In this document: positions 34,196 to 42,315 of the stretch, piece by piece
How positions within the stretch are numbered: the stretch's first letter is position 1
Layout of the letters: each line of letters starts with the position of its first letter
DNA from: Chryseobacterium taeanense
GTDB taxonomy: Bacteria; Bacteroidota; Bacteroidia; Flavobacteriales; Weeksellaceae
Direction: 5' to 3'
NCBI RefSeq assembly: GCF_900099685.1
Contig: NZ_FNDW01000002.1
Span: forward strand, 186,001 to 250,000
Length of the DNA stretch: 64,000 nucleotides
Notes under the pieces: model-generated
Database searches by the model: none
The model's input: only the letters and a program-made list of their open reading frames with translations
Told to the model about the DNA's origin: nothing
Program-made: the position numbers and the translations under genes

Positions 34196-35641
34196 ATGAA
34201 ACATTTATTTACAGCCGCCGCAATGCTGCTCAGCATGACAGCATTCGCTCAGGTGGGGATTAATAACACTTCCCCAAAAGCAACCCTCGATATTACCGCC
34301 AAAACAACCGACGGCAGCAAACCGGAAGGACTCATCATCCCTCAATTATCCGGTAGTAATATCCATTCCGCGACAGTAGCAGGAGTCTACGGATCAAACC
34401 AGAAAGGACTTATCATCTATGCAACCTCTGCTGACTCTTCTCCTACAAGTGCAACAGCTAATATTACCGCTGCGGGATATTATTATTTCGATGGAAGTGT
34501 ATGGCAGAAAATGGCAGGTGCAGCAGCGGGTGATACCACCAACGATGCGTGGATCAATGACACCACCAACAGTATGGTAAAATTAGGAACCAAAGCAGAT
34601 GGAACAACAAGAGCAGCAGGAACCGATTTTGTCGCCAAAGATAATGGACAGATCGGAATCGGAACAAGCAGCCCGGATGCAAGTGCAGCATTAGAAGTTG
34701 CTTCAACCAACAAAGGAATGTTAATTCCAAGAGTATCGTTGACAGGTTCTACCGACCAAACCACGATACCTTCTCCTGCTACCGGATTAATGGCATATAA
34801 CACAGGAGCAGCAGGTCTGGTCTTTAAAGGTTTCGTATTCTGGAATGGTACAGAATGGAGGTCAGTGAATAATAACCCTACGATCTCTCCTGCCATTACG
34901 AGCCTTAAATGTACGGATGCCTATCTTGAGCCCAATACATTTTCAGCAGGGGTAGCCTACACAGGAGTGCTTAAAGTACCTTATACAGGTGGAAATGCAG
35001 GTTTATTTTCCGGAGGAACAGTCATAAACTCAACAGTTAATACAGGATTAACGGCAACCTTGAATAGTGGAGAACTTGAAAGCGGTTCGGGGGTATTGAG
35101 CTATACAGTAAGCGGAACACCATTACAAAATAGCCCGATTGCAGCAAGCTTCAATTTAGGATCAACAGTTTTTGGAGTTACAGGTTGTACAGCATCGGTA
35201 GGAGATGGAGTGGGGACGAATGTAACGACAAAGAAAATAATCTATAATTCTGCAAATTCAAATTTTTCATATAGTATAAAAATTGACGACTTAGAGTTTT
35301 CTATTTACAATGAACAAGTTTATTTCAGATTTCAACAAGATCCTTCTTTATCCACAAATTTTAACAGCTTAACAAAGTGGTATTATTCCACTAATAACTA
35401 TTTAGCCCAATCTGTTACTATTACACCATCTGCTGCAACTAATTCAGTAACTGCAAATGGTTCAAATATAGCTAATTGGATAAGATTAGGGAGTGTGGGA
35501 GCCGCTTTTAATAACTTTCAAGATCTTGAATATAATGCAGAATTGATTATTCCAAATAGAAATACTTTATATAGGATATATGCTACTCGATTTGCTGCGG
35601 GAAGTTCTGGAACATATGTTCTCGTAATTACTAAATATTAA
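34196..35641 (+). CDS. Exported surface protein with composition break (mosaic C-terminal part)
   Basis: The 481-residue protein has a signal peptide ending at AFAQ, followed by VGINNTSPKATLDI. A second such segment is at about 150 (IGIGTSSPDASAALEVASTNKGM). These VGIGT-type repeats occur in large Bacteroidota surface proteins that resemble phage tail fibres. Residues 240-340 look like Ig/beta repeats with a Cys pair. After about residue 342 (base 35220) the DNA becomes markedly A/T-richer and the protein turns Asn/Tyr/Phe-rich, unlike the first part and the next gene. No T9SS C-terminal domain is obvious. It is probably cell-surface exposed. Confidence 0.7.
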   Translation: MKHLFTAAAMLLSMTAFAQVGINNTSPKATLDITAKTTDGSKPEGLIIPQLSGSNIHSATVAGVYGSNQKGLIIYATSADSSPTSATANITAAGYYYFDGSVWQKMAGAAAGDTTNDAWINDTTNSMVKLGTKADGTTRAAGTDFVAKDNGQIGIGTSSPDASAALEVASTNKGMLIPRVSLTGSTDQTTIPSPATGLMAYNTGAAGLVFKGFVFWNGTEWRSVNNNPTISPAITSLKCTDAYLEPNTFSAGVAYTGVLKVPYTGGNAGLFSGGTVINSTVNTGLTATLNSGELESGSGVLSYTVSGTPLQNSPIAASFNLGSTVFGVTGCTASVGDGVGTNVTTKKIIYNSANSNFSYSIKIDDLEFSIYNEQVYFRFQQDPSLSTNFNSLTKWYYSTNNYLAQSVTITPSAATNSVTANGSNIANWIRLGSVGAAFNNFQDLEYNAELIIPNRNTLYRIYATRFAAGSSGTYVLVITKY

Positions 35642-35682
35642 GTGTATATAAAAAATAATAACAATCAATATTTTATAAAGTA

Positions 35683-36417
35683 ATGTCAAACATCTTACAC
35701 AAAATCAAAGCGTATCTCTACGATAACGTTTTAACCAAAGACAATCCCAATGATTTCACGGCACGTACAACCAGTGAGCGAAGCCTTAATGTCCAGCAGA
35801 TCTGTCAGTCAGCCGTTACTCGTGGTGGTGCAGATATCTCTGCTTCTTCGATGGAACATGCGACCGAACTCTTCCTCAAAGAAATGGCGTATCAGCTTTG
35901 CGATGGCTTTTCGGTCAATACCGGGTATTTTACGGCGAGTACGACGATTCGAGGGGTATTCGATAGTCCATCGGAGACTTTTAACAAAGACAAGCACAGC
36001 ATCATTTTCCAGTTTAACCAGGGAGAAAAGTTGCGGGCAGAGGTTCCAAACATTGAAGTCGAAATCCTGGGCGTGGCAGAAGCTTCTTCGGTTATTCTTC
36101 AGGTAACGGATGTGAAGAGTGGTTCAGTGAATGATCTGCTCACTCCAGGCAGAAACCTGAAGATCGTGGGCAACAAGATTAAGGTAGCAGGTGAAGATGC
36201 TTCGGTAGGGGTATTCTTCGTGAACATGGCAACCGATGCCAGAATTATGGTAGAAGAAAATGATCTGGTGACAAATAACCCCTCAGAGGTTATCGTAGTG
36301 ATTCCTGCATTACCCGCAGGAGCGTATCGATTGGAGATTGCCACACAGTTCACCGGCAGCTATCTGCTGAAAGAACCCCGCACGGCAGTTTTCGAGCGTG
36401 AGCTGACGGTTCAGTAA
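35683..36417 (+). CDS. HU/IHF-like domain protein with C-terminal DUF4469-like domain
   Basis: The 244-residue protein has an N-terminal segment (about 1-125) resembling the HU-related DNA-binding domain of Bacteroidota: ARTTSERSLNVQQICQSAVTRGG, ELFLKEMAYQLCDGFSVNTGYF and a beta arm with VFDSPSETFNKDKHSIIFQF. A C-terminal beta-sandwich (about 130-240) carries the DUF4469-type motifs DLLTPGRNLKIVGNKIKV and EVIVVIPALPAGAYRLEIATQFTGS. No signal peptide is seen. Its role is unknown. It is 41 bases after the surface-protein gene, and a 23-bp tandem array begins at its stop codon. Confidence 0.75.
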   Translation: MSNILHKIKAYLYDNVLTKDNPNDFTARTTSERSLNVQQICQSAVTRGGADISASSMEHATELFLKEMAYQLCDGFSVNTGYFTASTTIRGVFDSPSETFNKDKHSIIFQFNQGEKLRAEVPNIEVEILGVAEASSVILQVTDVKSGSVNDLLTPGRNLKIVGNKIKVAGEDASVGVFFVNMATDARIMVEENDLVTNNPSEVIVVIPALPAGAYRLEIATQFTGSYLLKEPRTAVFERELTVQ

Positions 36418-36515
36418 AGCGACTGCTTCCCTCGTACCTAAGCGGAGGACACTTAGGTAGCTAAGTGACATGCCCTTACGGTGCTAAGTGACTCCCACTT
36501 ACGAGGCTAAGGGGG
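36414..36515. repeat. 23-bp tandem repeat array, 4.4 units
   Basis: Units start at 36414, 36437, 36460 and 36483, with a partial unit at 36506, all exactly 23 bases apart. The clearest two share GCTAAGTGAC, a variable triplet and a CTTACG end. The first, most diverged unit contains the stop codon of the DUF4469-like gene. The units can pair with one another (CACTTAG/CTAAGTG at 36450-36467; CCCTTA with TAAGGGG). The array is more GC-rich than the flanks. Confidence 0.75.
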
Positions 36516-36575
36516 TGTATATAACGGTTCCGTTAGAAATTAATAGTGTACAGCATTGGTGTAAGAGCCAATCAT

Positions 36576-36607
36576 AAAAGCCGCTCCCTTTGTTGGGGCG
36601 GCTTTGC
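36576..36607. terminator. Bidirectional terminator
   Basis: The stem AAAGCCGCTCC/GGGGCGGCTTT (36577-36587 with 36595-36605) lies between the plus-strand DUF4469-like gene and the converging M28 peptidase gene. Confidence 0.75.
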
Positions 36608-36610
36608 TAT

Positions 36611-37966
36611 TTACCAGTTTTTATCGATCATGTAGATGAGCTGCGTCATGGCAACGGCACCTAGCAACAGTTCTCTCCGGTTTACTTTTTCAAAAGTATC
36701 TTCTTCCGTGTGGTGAATATCGAAATACCGTTGCGAATCGGGAACGAGTTCTGCGGTTGGAATTCCCATATCATGAAGCGGGTAGAGGTCGGTTCCGGAA
36801 TAGGTATTTTTAAAATCATAAATCCCGTAAGGAAGGAAAATACCCGACCAGCTTTGGATCTGTTTTCTTTTTTCCTCATTCATATCCAGGGAAATTCCTC
36901 TCGGGGTAAAACCTCCGGCATCTGTTTCGATAGCAAAAATATGTTTTTCCTTGTTCTCCTTGGCTGTTTTACCGTATTGAACACCGCCTTTCACCCCGTT
37001 TTCTTCATTGGCAAAACAGACTACCCGAATTGTATGGTTATTTTTAATTCCTAAATTCTTAAATGTTCGTAATACTTCAATACTCTGCACGATTCCTGCT
37101 CCGTCATCGTGAGCACCTTCGCCTACATCCCACGAATCCAGATGTCCGCCAACAACGATTACGCTTTGGTCTTTCTTACCAGTAATTTCTCCAATCACAG
37201 AGTGGGAGAGTTTTTCGCCTTTCATTCCACAATTGGAATTGAGTTTGGCAATGATCTTTTGAGACTTTAAAAGCCCGGCCATCTCGTCGGCAGTACTGCT
37301 TCCGATGGCTACCGCAGGTATTTTCTTATCATTTGCGTAGCGCATCGCTCCGGTATGCGGAACATCATCGAAAGCAGATGAAAGTGAGCGGATGATGGCA
37401 AATTTCCCTCCTTTTTTTGCCGTTAAAGAAGCAGCCGTGGATCTGTATTTCGCAGCGTCACTGTATCCTCTGAACGTTTCAATATATGACTGGCTAAACG
37501 GATAATTAAAGAAAACGATCTTGTCTTTCACCTGATCCGGTGTAAGTTTTTCATATTCTTCCATTGAGCGTACCATGATGATTTCTCCTGAAATGTCTTT
37601 CCCGCCCGTACCTTCAGAGTTCCCGAGGGAAAGCATTTTAAGATTTTTCCATTTTCCGTTGGAGGCTTTTATCTGTAACGATTCTTTTCCTCTCACCCAG
37701 ACTGGAACCATCACTTCCTGCAGCCATACTTTGTCGGCTCCTGCATCACGAAGTTTTTGTTCTGCCCATTTTACTGCTTTTTCGTAAGATTCAGAACCGC
37801 TGAGACGATGGCCGATGTTTTTGGTTAAATCTCTTAATTCGGTATAGGCTTTTCCTTTATTTAATATCTCTGTAGAAATTTCTGCAAACCGTACAGAATC
37901 TTGTTTTTCCTGTGCGGAAATAGCCATACTTCCAAGCAACAGAGCAGCGGTTATTATATGTTTCAT
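36611..37966 (-). CDS. M28-family zinc aminopeptidase/carboxypeptidase, exported
   Basis: The 451-residue protein has a signal peptide ending near AISA and a PA-type insert domain (about 115-250). The peptidase core has complete M28 ligands: His275 in GGHLDSW, Asp of HDDGAG, Glu321-Glu322 in NEENG (catalytic base and ligand), Asp in ETDAGG and His in DIHHTEED. It resembles plasma glutamate carboxypeptidase-like enzymes and should be an active di-zinc exopeptidase in the periplasm. A diverged paralogue lies 570 bases upstream on the same strand. Confidence 0.92.
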   Translation of the reverse strand: MKHIITAALLLGSMAISAQEKQDSVRFAEISTEILNKGKAYTELRDLTKNIGHRLSGSESYEKAVKWAEQKLRDAGADKVWLQEVMVPVWVRGKESLQIKASNGKWKNLKMLSLGNSEGTGGKDISGEIIMVRSMEEYEKLTPDQVKDKIVFFNYPFSQSYIETFRGYSDAAKYRSTAASLTAKKGGKFAIIRSLSSAFDDVPHTGAMRYANDKKIPAVAIGSSTADEMAGLLKSQKIIAKLNSNCGMKGEKLSHSVIGEITGKKDQSVIVVGGHLDSWDVGEGAHDDGAGIVQSIEVLRTFKNLGIKNNHTIRVVCFANEENGVKGGVQYGKTAKENKEKHIFAIETDAGGFTPRGISLDMNEEKRKQIQSWSGIFLPYGIYDFKNTYSGTDLYPLHDMGIPTAELVPDSQRYFDIHHTEEDTFEKVNRRELLLGAVAMTQLIYMIDKNW

Positions 37967-37990
37967 TGTAAAGGTATTCAGTAAATTAAC

Positions 37991-38458
37991 TTAGTGGTTT
38001 TTGATTTCAATATTCAGTTGCCTTCCTTCTGTTTCTGCTTTTTTATCCATGGAAGACCCGATGCCTATTCCGATGGCCATTCCGATCGGTAATCCAATAC
38101 TGAGGAGTGCGATGTTTCCCATGAGCAGGCCAAATGCAACTCCAATTGGCAATCCGAATGCACCCATTCCTGCAGCCAGCCACAAATTGCGGTAGTAATT
38201 TTTAGGTGCGATTTTATGTTCTTTTTCCAGAAGTTTAATAATGTTGTTTTGCTTTTGTTTCAGCATTTTGTGTAAATCTTTGCCACGCAATGTAGTGGAA
38301 TTGATTATTGCCGTCTCGCTGTTAATCTTCGCAACGGTTTCTGCTGAAACTTTCTTTTGCTCCAGTTCACTCAGGATTTGTTGCAACTGTTCATAAAGCG
38401 CATTGGTTTTTGTATCGGTAAGGAGTTCGGGTTCCAGATCTGGTTTAATAATTTCCAT
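37991..38458 (-). CDS. Hypothetical membrane protein with glycine-rich hairpin helices
   Basis: The 155-residue protein has a helical N-terminal half predicted to form a coiled coil (LYEQLQQILSELEQKK, LHKMLKQKQNNIIKLLEKEHK). Two adjacent glycine-rich membrane helices follow (WLAAGMGAFGLPIGVAFGLLMG and LSIGLPIGMAIGIGIGSSM), then a short basic tail. I know no function. It lies between the two M28 peptidase genes, close to both, and may be cotranscribed with them. Confidence 0.65.
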   Translation of the reverse strand: MEIIKPDLEPELLTDTKTNALYEQLQQILSELEQKKVSAETVAKINSETAIINSTTLRGKDLHKMLKQKQNNIIKLLEKEHKIAPKNYYRNLWLAAGMGAFGLPIGVAFGLLMGNIALLSIGLPIGMAIGIGIGSSMDKKAETEGRQLNIEIKNH

Positions 38459-38533
38459 GTATTTGTTTTATGGTGTTTGAATTTTGCTATATCTGGTTTT
38501 ATTTAAACGCAAATTGAATATTGGCTGTATATA

Positions 38534-39940
38534 CTACCAGTTTTTATCGATCATAAAGATCATCTGTGTCATGACAACGGCTCCGAGCAGAAGTTCTCTT
38601 TTATTCACCTTGTCAAAAGTATCTTCTACCGAATGATGGTAATCGAAATATCTTTGGGTATCTACGACCAGTTCAGCCAGAGGGACATTGATCTTTTTTA
38701 ACGGAGAAATATCCTGAATGGCTTCCGTCTGGTCAAAATCATAAACTCCATAAGGAAGGAAATAGTTTTTCCATTCAAAGATCTGTCTTCTTCGTTGGGG
38801 AGACATATCTAATGAAAATCCTCTCGGAGAATACCCTCCTGCATCGGTTCCCAGTGCAAAAACATGCTTTTCATCTTTATTTTTTACATATGCAGCATAC
38901 ATTTCACGGCCTTGCCCACCGTTTTCACTATTGGCATATAACACAACCCGGATCGTATGATTGTTGTCGATGCCGAGAGATTTTATAGTTCTCAAAACTT
39001 CTATACATTGTACCACTCCGGTTCCGTCATCGATGGCACCTTCCCCGAAGTCCCAGGAGTCTAATTGCGCGCCGAGTACGATCACTTTATCGTCTTTCTT
39101 TCCCGGTATTTCGGCAATGATGTTTGGGTTGGTTGTTTCCCCTTTTGCTTCGGCGGTCATATTGATTTTAGCGGTTACTTTTTGTTTTTTGAGCAGTTTC
39201 TCAAGCTCATCCGCAGATTTTGCCCCGATGGTCATGGCAGGGATTTTTACTTTATCATCCGGTTCATAGTAGATCATTTTGGCGTGTGGGATATCATCGT
39301 TCGCCGTAGTTAATGACCGTATGATTAAAGCTTTTGCGCCTGTAGTTGCAATGACGGAAGGGGAAATGAGTTTTGATTTTGCAGTAATCAGGTAAGAATC
39401 GCTGGTATTGATAATTCTCGGATCCAGGGGAAGATTTACAAATACTATTTTGTCTTTGAGCTGTCCCCAGGACATTTCGTTAAAGTCAGAAGTCGTGTTA
39501 ATGAGTACGATTTCTCCGGTAAGGTCTTTTCCCTGTGTACCTTCGGAATTTCCGAAAGACAGCATCCTGATATTTTTCCATGTTCCGTTCTCTGTCTTTA
39601 TCTGTAGTGATTCTTTTCCTCTTATCCATACCGGAACTTTGGCTTCCTGTCTCCAGATCTTTTCCACACCAATTTCTCTGAGCTTTCTTTCTGCCCATTG
39701 CACGGCTTTCGTATAACCGGGAGTAGCGCTGAATCGTGGCCCGATCCCTTTTGTAAGTTCGCCCAAGTTATTATAGGCGGTTCCGTTCATCATGATTTCA
39801 TCCGAGATCTTTTTAAACTCATCATGATAGTTAAACTTTTCCGTAATGCCGGTTTTCTTTACCGGTCTCCTCAGTGGTTTTTTTTGAGAAAATAAAAATC
39901 CACTCAAAAAGAGTGGAATGATAATGAAGATCTTTTTCAT
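38534..39940 (-). CDS. M28-family paralogue with altered active site, probable pseudo-peptidase
   Basis: The 468-residue exported protein aligns along its whole length with the M28 enzyme at 36611-37966. At the zinc site GGHLDSW is GAQLDSW (Gln292 for the His ligand). The catalytic Glu of NEENG is Ser338 in NSENG, and ETDAGG has become GTDAGG. DDGTG, the second Glu (339) and YHHSVED are kept. By M28 chemistry it should be inactive or have changed activity, perhaps a binding or regulatory partner of its neighbour. The reading frame is intact, so this is not simple decay. Confidence 0.88.
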   Translation of the reverse strand: MKKIFIIIPLFLSGFLFSQKKPLRRPVKKTGITEKFNYHDEFKKISDEIMMNGTAYNNLGELTKGIGPRFSATPGYTKAVQWAERKLREIGVEKIWRQEAKVPVWIRGKESLQIKTENGTWKNIRMLSFGNSEGTQGKDLTGEIVLINTTSDFNEMSWGQLKDKIVFVNLPLDPRIINTSDSYLITAKSKLISPSVIATTGAKALIIRSLTTANDDIPHAKMIYYEPDDKVKIPAMTIGAKSADELEKLLKKQKVTAKINMTAEAKGETTNPNIIAEIPGKKDDKVIVLGAQLDSWDFGEGAIDDGTGVVQCIEVLRTIKSLGIDNNHTIRVVLYANSENGGQGREMYAAYVKNKDEKHVFALGTDAGGYSPRGFSLDMSPQRRRQIFEWKNYFLPYGVYDFDQTEAIQDISPLKKINVPLAELVVDTQRYFDYHHSVEDTFDKVNKRELLLGAVVMTQMIFMIDKNW

Positions 39941-39993
39941 TTATTTTTTACCTTTCTTTTTCCATGCTAAAAGTATGAAAAATTGGTCAGTTT

Positions 39994-41238
39994 TTACTGT
40001 TTCATATCGTACATTAAAAGAGCTGTAACGAGTTTAGGCTCTATAAAGGTACATTTGGGCGGCATGATAAGCTTGAGATCAGAAATTTTAATCATATCAT
40101 TAAAGCTTACGGGATACACCCCGAATCCTGCTTTTCCTCCTCCGTTATCTATTCTTTCTTTAAGATAGCTGATGCCTTCAATGGTTGAAGTTCCTTTTAT
40201 GTAATCTATTTTCTCAGAACTGTCGGGATCTTCAATTTGTAAGATATTTTTAAAAATATACTTGTCGAGAAGGTGATGATCGAGATTATCCAGAGACATT
40301 TCCTGTGAGCGGAGATCATGCTTTACGTGAAGGGAATAAAATTTACCATCCATATACATTGATATGTGGAATTTTTGTGAAGGGAAATATGCCGTTTCTC
40401 CTTTTTCGTGAATAAGGAAGTATTTTTCCAGTTCACTTAAAAACTCTTCATTGGAAAGTCCGTTAAGGTCAGTCACAATCCTGTTGTAATCATGAATTTT
40501 AATGGACTGGTTGGATACGATAAAGCTGTAGACGAAATTGTAAAGCTCGGTTCCGTTATGTCTTTTGTTTTTATCTTTCTGATGTTTGGCATTCAGGGCC
40601 GTCGACCCGATTCTGTGGTGACCGTCGGCAATATAAAATGCATCAATCTGATCGATTACTTCTTTAAACTGCTGTAGCTTAAGACGGTTATCTATTCTCC
40701 ATATCTTATGCCTGATCCCTTTGGTATCTACATGATTGAAGATCGGAACATTCTTCTCTTCATGGTTCATTAAAAGCTCAATCTTTGAATTGGCAGGGTA
40801 GGTGAGTAACACAGGTTCTGCCTGAAGATTAACTTTTTCAAGATAATGAGCCAGCTTTTCTTTTTTCTGCGGAATGGTACTTTCGTGCCTTTTGATCTTT
40901 CCGTTCCAGAAATCTTCAATGCTGGCAAGCCCTAAAAGCCCCCTGAAAACCTGTTTGTCGGGATAGATCTGCTCATAAAGATAATATGCCGAATTGTCCT
41001 GAACGAGTTTATGCTCATCCATCAATTCTTCAAACGTCGACCTGATTTTTCTCAGATTCCGGTCGATATCTTTAGATTTACTTACTACATAGGGTTTTAT
41101 CATATTGATGTAAGTATCTTCAACTTGAGCTTTTTCCGCTATCTCTTCCTGTGTAAAATTGTCCAAAGGATGAGTAGGGAAAGTACTCTCATAGTCTTTA
41201 TGAGGTCTTATTCCGCGAAAAGGTTTAAAAACAGGCAT
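39994..41238 (-). CDS. DUF1015-family protein
   Basis: The 414-residue soluble protein shows the DUF1015 pattern: MPVFKPFRGIRPHKDY at the start, YYLYEQIYPDKQVFRGLLGLASIEDF in the middle and YIADGHHRIGSTALNAK, the conserved His-rich motif. Function is not established, though its constant association with serine biosynthesis genes hints at a role there. It starts three bases after serA and is the last gene of a serC-serA-DUF1015 operon. Confidence 0.9.
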   Translation of the reverse strand: MPVFKPFRGIRPHKDYESTFPTHPLDNFTQEEIAEKAQVEDTYINMIKPYVVSKSKDIDRNLRKIRSTFEELMDEHKLVQDNSAYYLYEQIYPDKQVFRGLLGLASIEDFWNGKIKRHESTIPQKKEKLAHYLEKVNLQAEPVLLTYPANSKIELLMNHEEKNVPIFNHVDTKGIRHKIWRIDNRLKLQQFKEVIDQIDAFYIADGHHRIGSTALNAKHQKDKNKRHNGTELYNFVYSFIVSNQSIKIHDYNRIVTDLNGLSNEEFLSELEKYFLIHEKGETAYFPSQKFHISMYMDGKFYSLHVKHDLRSQEMSLDNLDHHLLDKYIFKNILQIEDPDSSEKIDYIKGTSTIEGISYLKERIDNGGGKAGFGVYPVSFNDMIKISDLKLIMPPKCTFIEPKLVTALLMYDMKQ

Positions 41239-41241
41239 ATT

Positions 41242-42204
41242 TTATTGTATAGTTTCTTTTATCTTGATAATCTGTTCTGCAAGCTCTACTCCGATTTTTT
41301 CCTGAGCATCCACCGTGTTTCCTCCTACGTGCGGTGAGAGCGAGAGGGCTGGGTTCATGAGCAGTAGTACTTCCGGGTTGGGTTCTTTTTCAAAAACATC
41401 CAGTGCAGCGCCGGCCACTTTTCCCGATTCAATAAAATCGATGAGTGCCACTTCATTTATCACGCCGCCTCTTGCAGTATTTACAATATAGACTCCGTCT
41501 TTCATTTTTTCAAACTGTGGCGTGTCTATGATATATTCATTTGTTTTTGGGGTATTGATGCTAATGAAGTCTGCTTCTTTTAAAAAAGCATCCATATCAT
41601 TGGTGGAAGTAATCTCAAACTGTACCGACTGTCCGTCGAAAAATTCAAGCGTAAGAACTTTTGTCTGAGGTTTTCTGGTAAGAACAATGACTTTCATTCC
41701 CAGAGAAATTCCCATTTTTGCGACTTCCTGACCGATGCTTCCAAAGCCGATAACCCCTAATGTTTTCCCTGAAAGTTCGTATGCTTTGCTGAAGGATTTC
41801 TTCATGGCATCAAAATGAGTTTCTCCTTCCAGCGGCATTAGTCTGTTGGATTCGTGAAGAAACCGGGCTAAAGAAAAGAAATGTCCGAACACCAGCTCTG
41901 CAACAGATTTTGATGATGCTGTAGGTGTATTGATGACATATAATCCTTTTTCGATAGCGTATTCGACATCAATATTGTCCATTCCGATACCGCCTCTTCC
42001 GACGATTTTAAGCCCGGGGCAGGCATCAATAAGATCCTGTCTTACTTTAGTGGCGCTTCTTACCAGCAGAACATCAACCTTATTGTCGTTGATGAATTTA
42101 ATGACATGATCCTGAGCAACCCTGTTGTCCAAAACTTCAATCCCGGCATCTTTCAATACCTGTTCGCCTGCTTTTGAAATACCGTCGTTAGCTAAAACTT
42201 TCAT
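41242..42204 (-). CDS. serA: D-3-phosphoglycerate dehydrogenase (short form)
   Basis: This enzyme oxidises 3-phosphoglycerate to phosphohydroxypyruvate, the first step of serine synthesis. The 320-residue protein is a D-2-hydroxyacid dehydrogenase: Rossmann motif GVIGFGSIGQEVAK (about 148-161), NTARGGVINE with the catalytic Arg, and SPHVGGNT with the catalytic His. It lacks the C-terminal ACT domain of the long form, so serine feedback through ACT is not expected. The neighbouring serC supports the assignment over other hydroxyacid dehydrogenases. Confidence 0.9.
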   Translation of the reverse strand: MKVLANDGISKAGEQVLKDAGIEVLDNRVAQDHVIKFINDNKVDVLLVRSATKVRQDLIDACPGLKIVGRGGIGMDNIDVEYAIEKGLYVINTPTASSKSVAELVFGHFFSLARFLHESNRLMPLEGETHFDAMKKSFSKAYELSGKTLGVIGFGSIGQEVAKMGISLGMKVIVLTRKPQTKVLTLEFFDGQSVQFEITSTNDMDAFLKEADFISINTPKTNEYIIDTPQFEKMKDGVYIVNTARGGVINEVALIDFIESGKVAGAALDVFEKEPNPEVLLLMNPALSLSPHVGGNTVDAQEKIGVELAEQIIKIKETIQ

Positions 42205-42315
42205 GGATTTTTTATTTAATTTAAAAATTCAATGATTAAATTTTAAATAGTTGCGCAAATTAAGAAATTTTATAATAATGCTCAATAATCTGCTGAAATT
42301 TGGTTTAATAATTAC

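Noticed and set aside
34483-34896. 137-residue minus-strand frame in the surface-protein gene
   Set aside because: Shadow frame in Ala/Thr-rich coding sequence; the plus-strand protein has the signal peptide and repeats.
34196-35641. Type IX secretion C-terminal sorting domain
   Set aside because: The last 80 residues show no glycine-rich sorting pattern ending in a conserved Lys/Arg motif that I could recognise.
36414-36515. CRISPR array or dif site
   Set aside because: The 23-bp units are back to back without spacers; no XerCD-type 28-base dif pattern was recognised.
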